The position numbers were made by a program, and so were the translations under genes. The notes below the pieces were generated by a model. The model saw nothing but the letters and a program-made list of their open reading frames with translations. It searched no databases and was not told the DNA's origin. This document shows, one piece after another, positions 58,555-64,000 of a DNA stretch of 64,000 nt. Numbering within the stretch: the first letter of the stretch is position 1; each line of letters begins with the position of its first letter. Source of the stretch: Roseibium sp. (GTDB taxonomy: Bacteria > Pseudomonadota > Alphaproteobacteria > Rhizobiales > Stappiaceae); contig JAEPNV010000005.1 in the NCBI GenBank assembly GCA_017643215.1, positions 1-64,000 on the forward strand, in the 5' to 3' direction.

Positions 58555-59742
58555 ATGACCCTTGCCTTCGCAATGGAATGGCTGAACCTGCTCTTTCGCT
58601 GGGCCCATCTGATCGTGGGCATCGGCTGGATCGGCACGTCGTTTTATTTCATCGCGCTCGATCTGTCGCTGCGCAAGCGCGAGGGCATGAAGGAGGGGGT
58701 CGCCGGGACGGCGTGGGAAGTGCATGGCGGGGGCTTCTATCATGTCGAGAAATATCTGGTCGCCCCGAAGGAACTGCCGTCGGATCTCATCTGGTACAAG
58801 TGGGAGGCCTACCTCACCTGGGTTACCGGCTTCGCGCTGCTGGTCGTGATGTACTACTACAACGCGTCCGTTTATCTGATCGATCCGGTCAAACTGGATC
58901 TGACGCCCGGCGAGGCGGTGCTGATTTCCGTGGTCTCGCTTGCAGCGGGCTGGTTCGTCTATGACCGGATCTGCCGCTCGCCGATCGGCCGCAACGCATC
59001 GCTTCTGGCCATCGTTCTGTTCGTTTTGATCATGGCGGCCACCTATCTCTACACCCACATCTACTCCGGCCGCGGGGCCTTGATCCACGTCGGGGCCTTT
59101 ATCGGCACGATCATGGCCGTGAACGTCTTCGGCGTGATCATCCCGAACCAGAAAAAAATCGCCGCCAGCCTGATGGCGGGAGAGGCCCCGGACCCGGCGC
59201 TTGGCGCGATGGGCAAGCAGCGGTCGGTGCACAACAACTACCTGACGCTGCCCGTGCTGTTGCTGATGGTCTCCAACCACTATCCCATGCTGACCGGCCA
59301 TCCACAATCCTGGCTTCTCGTCGCCCTCGTGCTGGTGATCGGCGGCATGGTCCGCCACTTCCTCAACCGCCACGATGCCGGTGACAATTTCGCGAGGTTC
59401 TGGTGGACGCTGCCGGCTGCCGCGACCGGTCTCGTTGTCGCGCTTGTCATGACGGCGCCGCGTGATTTTTCGGCGCCGGGCGCCGACCAGATCGCCGATG
59501 CGCGTGTCGTGGCGATCTCGCAAATCCATTGCGCCACCTGCCATGCGGCCAACCCGACCTATGACGGCTTCGACGAGGCGCCGAAAAACATCAATCTGGA
59601 AACGGCGGAGGATTTGCGCCGCTATGCCGATCTCGTCATGGCCCAGGCGGTGCAGTCGGACGCCATGCCACTTGGCAATGAAACCGGGATGACCCAGGAG
59701 GAGCGCGATCTGTTGGGCACCTGGATCGCCCAGCAGAAATGA
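58555..59742 (+). CDS. puuD: Membrane-bound urate hydroxylase (oxidase) PuuD with C-terminal cytochrome c domain
   Basis: 395 residues. Oxidises urate to 5-hydroxyisourate, feeding electrons to a cytochrome rather than oxygen. About seven to eight membrane spans (1-305) with family markers 'RWAHLIVGIGWIGTSFYFIALD', quoted by H-L-I-V-G-I-x-W-I-G, 'EVHGGGFYHVEKY', 'TLPVLLLMVSNHYPML' and 'MVRHFLNRHDAG'. The C-terminal periplasmic cytochrome c module has 'IHCATCHAANPTYDGF' and a likely Met ligand in 'SDAMPLGNETGMT'. Start ATG 58555. It overlaps uraD by ATGA. Confidence 0.95.
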   Translation: MTLAFAMEWLNLLFRWAHLIVGIGWIGTSFYFIALDLSLRKREGMKEGVAGTAWEVHGGGFYHVEKYLVAPKELPSDLIWYKWEAYLTWVTGFALLVVMYYYNASVYLIDPVKLDLTPGEAVLISVVSLAAGWFVYDRICRSPIGRNASLLAIVLFVLIMAATYLYTHIYSGRGALIHVGAFIGTIMAVNVFGVIIPNQKKIAASLMAGEAPDPALGAMGKQRSVHNNYLTLPVLLLMVSNHYPMLTGHPQSWLLVALVLVIGGMVRHFLNRHDAGDNFARFWWTLPAAATGLVVALVMTAPRDFSAPGADQIADARVVAISQIHCATCHAANPTYDGFDEAPKNINLETAEDLRRYADLVMAQAVQSDAMPLGNETGMTQEERDLLGTWIAQQK

Positions 59743-60260
59743 CCGCCGCGTTGTTCACGGTCGATGCCATCAACGCCATGGACGCGCCCGCGTTCCTCGC
59801 CGCGTTTGGCGATGTCGCGGAGCACTCGCCCTGGGTCGCGGAACGGGCCTTGGCCGCCGCGCCGTTTGCAAACCGGGCCGGGATGATTGCCGCATTCGAG
59901 GCAGCCATGCGATCGGCCGGAAAGGACGAGAAACTGGCCTTGATCCGGGCGCATCCAGATCTTGCGGGCAAAGCCGCGATGGCCGGGGAGATGGCCGAAG
60001 ATTCCAAACGCGAGCAGGCGGGCGCCGGCCTCGACGCGTTGACCGCGGACGAATTCGCGCGGTTCACCGATCTGAACACGCGGTACAAGAACCGGTTCGG
60101 ATTTCCGTTCATCTTCGCGGTCAAGGGCGCCACCAAACACATGATCCTGGCCGCGTTTGTCGACCGGATTGAAAATGACGCCGAAGCCGAGTTCGAGATG
60201 GCGCTGACCCAGATCGCGCGCATTTTCCGGTTCCGGCTGGAAGACCGGATCGCCGCGTAA
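59739..60260 (+). CDS. uraD: 2-oxo-4-hydroxy-4-carboxy-5-ureidoimidazoline (OHCU) decarboxylase
   Basis: 173 residues. Decarboxylates OHCU to S-allantoin, third step after urate. 'AEHSPWVAERAL' and 'ALIRAHPDLAGKAA' (catalytic His) are diagnostic; 'NTRYKNRFGFPFIFAVKG' lines the active site, and 'RIENDAEAEFEMALTQIARI' (quoted in part) ends the helical fold. No signal peptide. Translationally coupled to puuD. No allantoinase or allantoicase gene follows in the window, so the local pathway ends at allantoin. Confidence 0.96.
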   Translation: MTAALFTVDAINAMDAPAFLAAFGDVAEHSPWVAERALAAAPFANRAGMIAAFEAAMRSAGKDEKLALIRAHPDLAGKAAMAGEMAEDSKREQAGAGLDALTADEFARFTDLNTRYKNRFGFPFIFAVKGATKHMILAAFVDRIENDAEAEFEMALTQIARIFRFRLEDRIAA

Positions 60261-60332
60261 CTTCGACTTGTCAGGCCTTGCGGTCCAGGTCCATCCTCCA
60301 ACCGGATGCAGGTTCGACGGGAGCAAGACCAC

Positions 60333-61295
60333 ATGGTGGCCCGAAGGGATGTGATCGCCGGATTGGCGGCAACCGGAGGCATGATCGCGTCGGCCCATGC
60401 CGGAACCCGAGGCCATGCCTTGCCGGCCGGGGAACCGGCGGCAGAGGCTGGTCCCGCCACGCGAGAAAAGCGCCGCGAGGGTGTTGCCCTCGCCCTTGGC
60501 GGCGGCGCGGCGAAGGCGTTTGCTCATATTCCGGTTCTGGAGGCTTTCGACGACCTTGGCATTCGGCCGGCGGAAATGGCCGGAACCTCGATGGGCGCGA
60601 TTCTCGGCAGTCTCTACGCCAGCGGCATGAGCGGACGCGAAATCCGCGCCTATGTGGTCGACCTTTTCATCAAGCGCCGCCCGCTCCTGAAAAAACTGTT
60701 TTTGGACAGCGGCCGGCCCTTGTCGTCGCTTCTCAACCTGACCCGGCCGGCGATCATCGATCCGATTGTCCTGTTCGAGGCGGTCTTGCCGCCGGATCTG
60801 CCGCGCCGGTTTGCCGATCTTCAGGTCCCGATGAAGATCGTCGCGACGGATTTCCATGCACAAGACGCAGTGGTGCTGGAGGAGGGCGATCTGTTGCCCG
60901 CGATCGCCGCCTCCTCCGCGCTTCCTGTGCTGCTGACGCCCGTGCGGATCGGATCCAGGGTTCTCATCGATGGCGGGTTCACCAATCCGACACCCTTCGA
61001 TGTCCTGGATGCATCGCGCTTTGTCAGCGTCGGTGTCGACGTGACCGGCATCGAGGTGAACGATGATGGCAAACTGCCCGGCGCGCTCGAAACCTGGATC
61101 GGGTCCTTTTCGATCGTCCTGCACTCCCTGGTCACCGAAAAACTGAAGCGCAAGCAACCGGATCTTCTCATCGAACCGCCGGTCGGGACCTTCAAGACCA
61201 TGGACTTCTTCCGGCTGGAAAAGCTGCTGGCGGAGGTCGACCGGTCCAAGGACAGGATCAAGCGGGATCTCGAGGCCGTCCTTGAACGTGCCTGA
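60333..61295 (+). CDS. Patatin-like phospholipase with probable Tat signal
   Basis: 320 residues. The N-terminus 'VARRDVIAGLAATGGM' has a twin-arginine followed by a hydrophobic stretch and Ala-rich end, consistent with Tat export. The patatin domain (about 50-240) has 'LALGGGAAKAFAHIPVLEAF' as the oxyanion loop, 'AGTSMGAILGSLYA' with nucleophile Ser in G-x-S-x-G, and 'VLIDGGFTNPTP' with the Asp of the dyad. A basic C-terminal helix may bind membranes. The substrate is probably a lipid ester. ATG 60306 is an alternative start that would bury the Tat motif slightly deeper. Follows uraD by 72 bp but is functionally separate. Confidence 0.88.
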   Translation: MVARRDVIAGLAATGGMIASAHAGTRGHALPAGEPAAEAGPATREKRREGVALALGGGAAKAFAHIPVLEAFDDLGIRPAEMAGTSMGAILGSLYASGMSGREIRAYVVDLFIKRRPLLKKLFLDSGRPLSSLLNLTRPAIIDPIVLFEAVLPPDLPRRFADLQVPMKIVATDFHAQDAVVLEEGDLLPAIAASSALPVLLTPVRIGSRVLIDGGFTNPTPFDVLDASRFVSVGVDVTGIEVNDDGKLPGALETWIGSFSIVLHSLVTEKLKRKQPDLLIEPPVGTFKTMDFFRLEKLLAEVDRSKDRIKRDLEAVLERA

Positions 61296-61387
61296 GTGCA
61301 TTCGGTTTTTTGCCGCGAAGATCCAATCGCTGGCCACAGACGTCCGGGCCCCTGCGGATCGTCAAGCCAAACCGCTTCGCGCGGCCG

Positions 61388-62920
61388 TCAAACGACGTCA
61401 TCTGCTGTCGTGGCCACAGTTCCGGTCAAGAGGATCCCGTTGCTGATTGCGCCAGAGACGTTCGCCTTGTTTTCCCCGCTTTCAGAAAAGCCGAACAAGA
61501 CGTTCTTGCGTTCGGTGCCGCCGTCCAATTGTGCCAGCCAGCCGTCGAGCCCCGCTTGATCCGGCGCCCGGTTGAGGACGTTCTGATAAAGCAGGGTGAC
61601 AAACGCCGAATTGGTGACGTTTGTCCCGTAGGTGTTTTGAAACTCCTGGCTGGCGATGAACGCGTTGGCCATGTCGAAGATCGACAATCCGCCGTCCATC
61701 AAATTGACGTTGTGCGACAACCCGCCCTGATCGGGGGTCCGGTTGAAGGCGGCCTGATAGAGACGGTAGGTCTGTCCGGCCGCGCCGTCGAAATCAAAGG
61801 CCAGCGTGCCGTCGGTAAAGGCGAGCCGTTCGACACCGGTCAATGTATCGGTGCCAAATCCGGCAGCGCCCGCGTTTACGGTGATGGTGTTGTCGGCCTG
61901 GCTGATCTGGGCGTTCGCCCGTGCGGTTGCAAAAACCGCGGTGTCCAGCCCGGCATCCCCGGTGATGGTGTCGTTGCCCGCATTGCCGGTAAAAACGTTG
62001 TTCGCCGCATTGCCAACAAGCGTGTCGCCGCCGCCGCCGCCGATCGCGTTTTCAACCGTCACGCCGTTTGCGACCGTGTAGCCACCGGCCACACCGCTGA
62101 CCCAGGACACATAGCCGCCACCGTTTTCGCCCGACAGCGGCGCGGCGCGCAGATCGATCGTCACACTGGCCGTGGCCGTCGCACCGGTGATCGTGTCGGT
62201 CCCGCCGGCGTCCCAAATGCCGTTCCAGCCGACACCAGTGCCGTCGGCGTTAAACAGCGTGTACGTGGTGTTGCCGTTGTTGTAGGTGGTGTTGGCGCCG
62301 TAAATCGCCTGGATTGTCGCGATGTCATAAGCCATCGGAGTCACCGCCTGGCCGGAGGCCAGATTTGGTGCGGCTTGACCCGTCCAGCCATTGACGTAGG
62401 ACATGACCGTGAAAATCGCCTGGTTTTGATCGTTGGTTCCCCGGTCCTGATCATTGGTCACGCCGGGGAACACGATGCCGCCATCATGCGGATGCTCTAT
62501 TCCCAGCGCATGACCCAATTCGTGAACGATCGTGTAGTAGCCGTCGCCGCCAGGGTTTATGTGCCCCCACGACTCGCTCTCGAAGTTAAACCTGGCCCAA
62601 TAGCCGAGGTCACCGGCCCCAAAGGTGGGCAGTTGTGCGGCCCCTTCGCTGCCATCCATCGCTGCCGAGGTGAAAAGCTGGACGACAATGTTGGCCGATG
62701 CCACGTCGGACACTTGCGAAAACGTGATGTTGGCGACATTGGCCCAACTTTGGAACCCGGCCTCGACGGCTGCGATCTCCGCGGTGGTCCAAGCCTTTTC
62801 CTGCGTATCGAAACTGTAAGTTACGGTCGTGGATCCATCCCAGGCGCCGTCACGATAGATCAGGGCCGACAGATACGGGTTCGATGACGATGCGGTTTGC
62901 GCTCGAACAGTTGAAGCCAT
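61388..62920 (-). CDS. Secreted M10-type (serralysin-like) metalloprotease with RTX-like repeats and DUF4214 tail
   Basis: 510 residues, no N-terminal signal peptide, as for type I secretion substrates. Catalytic domain (about 1-220): 'TIVHELGHALGIEHPHDGG' is the H-E-x-x-H-x-x-G-x-x-H zinc motif, and 'FTVMSYVNGWTG' the Met-turn. RTX-type calcium repeats are weak but visible: 'IGGGGGDTLVGNAANNVFTG' and 'GNAGNDTITGDAGLD'. The C-terminal DUF4214 region (about 390-490) shows the duplicated 'LYQAAFNRTPDQGGL' and 'LYQNVLNRAPDQAGLDGWL'. DUF4214 is often found in large secreted or S-layer-like proteins. No type I exporter genes are adjacent. Confidence 0.9.
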   Translation of the reverse strand: MASTVRAQTASSSNPYLSALIYRDGAWDGSTTVTYSFDTQEKAWTTAEIAAVEAGFQSWANVANITFSQVSDVASANIVVQLFTSAAMDGSEGAAQLPTFGAGDLGYWARFNFESESWGHINPGGDGYYTIVHELGHALGIEHPHDGGIVFPGVTNDQDRGTNDQNQAIFTVMSYVNGWTGQAAPNLASGQAVTPMAYDIATIQAIYGANTTYNNGNTTYTLFNADGTGVGWNGIWDAGGTDTITGATATASVTIDLRAAPLSGENGGGYVSWVSGVAGGYTVANGVTVENAIGGGGGDTLVGNAANNVFTGNAGNDTITGDAGLDTAVFATARANAQISQADNTITVNAGAAGFGTDTLTGVERLAFTDGTLAFDFDGAAGQTYRLYQAAFNRTPDQGGLSHNVNLMDGGLSIFDMANAFIASQEFQNTYGTNVTNSAFVTLLYQNVLNRAPDQAGLDGWLAQLDGGTERKNVLFGFSESGENKANVSGAISNGILLTGTVATTADDVV

Positions 62921-63193
62921 TTTCCCCCCAGAAAGTGTGCCTCGTATTCATTACTGATAAAGCGTACTGGATTTTAGCGGCATGGCAACTTGCGGGCCGA
63001 GGTTGATGACGCTCTTTGGTTCTTCCGTCGCCATCCTCGGACACCGTTCCACGGCTGTCCGGTTTAACTCTTGGTGGCTGCAGTTTTGGCCGGGACTGTC
63101 GGCAAGCACCCGCTCAAGGGCAGGGCGACCGGCTTAGGCGCATAAAGCCACCTTTGACCGGACTTTGTGTGCGGGTTGCGCGCGTTGAAGACC

Positions 63194-63313
63194 GTCATTC
63201 CGGCCCCCGAGCCGGGATCGGAGAGCCGCTGTGGTCGTGGCCGCTCTCCATTTCCCCGTCCGGCCCCGTGCCGCCCCGATGCCGGATCTCCGCTGCGCTG
63301 CATCCGGGATGAC
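63194..63313. repeat. Repeat-like palindromic element with inverted ends
   Basis: Ends GTCATTCCGG and CCGGGATGAC are inverted repeats with one mismatch, 120 bp apart. The interior has the CCGGATCTCCGCTGCGCTGC-type content seen in dispersed intergenic repeats of alphaproteobacteria. Only one copy is in the window, though a related end, CCGGGCATGAC, occurs at about 63391-63402. Membership of a genome-wide family is inferred. Confidence 0.45.
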
Positions 63314-63433
63314 CGAAAGGGGACGCTTGGTGCCGGTCGCAATAAGACCTGCGGCCACCGACCCTAAACCGGACAACCGTGAAACCGGTCCGGGCATGAC
63401 AACCGAAAGACCAAATGGTGCGTCAGCAGTCTG

Positions 63434-63455
63434 GGCCCGCCCAAGCGGGCGGGCC
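63434..63455 (-). terminator. GC-rich hairpin downstream of the flavin monooxygenase
   Basis: Stem of nine bp (GGCCCGCCC / GGGCGGGCC in extended form) with loop AAGC, 9 bp past the minus-strand stop at 63465. There is no clear U-run, so termination strength is doubtful. Confidence 0.45.
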
Positions 63456-63464
63456 AAACACGGT

Positions 63465-64000
63465 TTATGACAGATGATGCACGGTTTGGAGGCCATAGAC
63501 CGGTGTCGGCAGGCCCTCCATCCGGGCCTTCAATTGCAGCGCGAGAAACTGTGAGTAGTGCCGCGATTGATGCAGGTTGCCGCCGTGGAACCAGAGCGCG
63601 TCCTGCTGGGTCGGCTTCCACATGTTGCGCTGTTCGCCTTCCCACGGACCCGGGTCTTTTGTGGTATCGGAGCCAAGGCCCCAGACCTTGCCGACCTTGT
63701 CGGCCATCTCCTGGCCCATCAGGTCCGCCACCCAGCCGTTCATGGAGCCATAGCCGGTGGCATAGACAATCAGGTCGGCGTCGAGTTTCGTGCCATCGTC
63801 CAGGATCAGGCCGTCCTCGACCACCTCGCTCACCTGCCCGCGCTTCAGTTTGATTTTGCCGTCAATGATGAGCTGGCTCGCGCCGATATCGATGTAGTAG
63901 CCGGAGCCACGGCGCAGGTACTTCATGAACAGGCCGCTGTCGTCGTCGCCCCAATCCAGCCAGAAGCCGGCCTTTTCCAGGCCCTCATAGAAATCCGCGT
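63465..64000 (-). CDS. Flavin-containing monooxygenase (FMO/BVMO-like), C-terminal part
   Basis: About 178 residues; the frame runs off the right edge, so the FAD and NADPH GxGxxG motifs are outside. 'DADLIVYATGYGSMNGWVAD' contains the A-T-G-Y signature that ends the NADPH domain in FMOs and Baeyer-Villiger enzymes, and 'GKVWGLGSDTTKDPGPWEGE' (quoted in part), 'LWFHGGNLHQSRHYSQFLALQ' (quoted in part) follow. The reading frame continues upstream of the Met at 63926 with 'DFYEGLEKAGFWLDWG', so that Met is not the start. Substrate unknown. Stop TAA at 63465-63467. Confidence 0.85.
   Translation of the reverse strand, partial: ADFYEGLEKAGFWLDWGDDDSGLFMKYLRRGSGYYIDIGASQLIIDGKIKLKRGQVSEVVEDGLILDDGTKLDADLIVYATGYGSMNGWVADLMGQEMADKVGKVWGLGSDTTKDPGPWEGEQRNMWKPTQQDALWFHGGNLHQSRHYSQFLALQLKARMEGLPTPVYGLQTVHHLS

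Larger units (their letters stand above)
62921..63464. other. 544-bp gene-free region between two minus-strand genes
   Basis: Contains a 120-bp repeat-like element (63194-63313), a 9-bp GC hairpin (63433-63455) just past the monooxygenase stop, and presumably the promoter of the protease near 62930-63060. No credible coding sequence was found; the short open frames here lack ribosome sites. Confidence 0.5.

Noticed and set aside
59622..61337. A 571-codon minus-strand frame opposite uraD and the patatin gene.
   Set aside because: Opposes two motif-complete genes and has no domain; composition artefact.

Overview
The window is a GC-rich chromosomal segment of an alphaproteobacterium, most likely in the Hyphomicrobiales (Rhizobiales). 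The inference rests on the order guaB-rsmB-TPR-guaA, a kdsA-eno pair, a Pcs-type phosphatidylcholine synthase, an IalB-family protein, a MarC protein, two cyclophilins between coaD and queA-tgt, and a PuuD-type membrane urate oxidase. Species cannot be named from the sequence alone. Most of the window is ordinary, densely packed core genome. The clearly accessory stretch is about 3.7-6.65 kb.

Layout. 0-3.7 kb: tail of a flavoprotein reductase, a secreted 5'-nucleotidase and a membrane-fused alpha/beta hydrolase. 3.7-6.7 kb: a phototrophy-flavoured remnant zone. It holds an AerR/PpaA-like B12-domain regulator, a possible small CXXCH protein, an EAL-domain relic, a 28-residue membrane microprotein with an excellent ribosome binding site, and an IS3-type transposase relic, ending at a tRNA-Gln(CTG) gene. 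Two long palindromes matching the PpsR/CrtJ consensus TGT-N12-ACA lie in front of the regulator and the microprotein. 7-18.4 kb: Ppx/GppA-rlmE, guaB, rsmB-like, TPR protein, guaA, a methyltransferase, a DksA/TraR-type zinc finger, DM13 and MarC. 18.5-26.1 kb: gyrA, coaD, two cyclophilins, queA and tgt. 26.4-31.9 kb: envelope sugar genes (TviB-like dehydrogenase, galU, kdsA) and eno. 31.9-40.8 kb: mostly minus strand: DsbA/FrnE, a degenerate receiver-like protein coupled to a degenerate adenylate-forming enzyme, a family-5 solute-binding protein, IalB, HspQ, a CoA ester lyase and LpxL. 41-47.4 kb: AEC permease, AMACR-like CoA enzyme, UbiH-family hydroxylase, DUF2182 protein, Pcs and quinone reductase.

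47.4-60.3 kb is a coherent purine-catabolism locus on the plus strand: LysR regulator, uraH, xdhABC, a complete BMP-type ABC importer (ATPase, two permeases, binding protein), puuD and uraD. Together these would import a purine or nucleoside, oxidise hypoxanthine/xanthine to urate, and convert urate through 5-hydroxyisourate and OHCU to allantoin. Start/stop overlaps indicate translational coupling along most of it. The window ends with a Tat-signal patatin, an M10 metalloprotease with a DUF4214 tail, a 120-bp repeat-like element, and the C-terminal part of a flavin monooxygenase.

Most notable observations: (1) the Tgt protein keeps both catalytic aspartates but has lost three of the four residues of the normally invariant zinc site; (2) the AerR-like regulator and the microprotein share PpsR-like palindromes although no photosynthesis genes are in view; (3) an ANL-superfamily protein without its catalytic lysines is translationally coupled to a receiver-like protein; (4) a run of nine A residues sits at the start of the DksA/TraR-like gene, exactly where a one-base slip would join two alternative N-termini.
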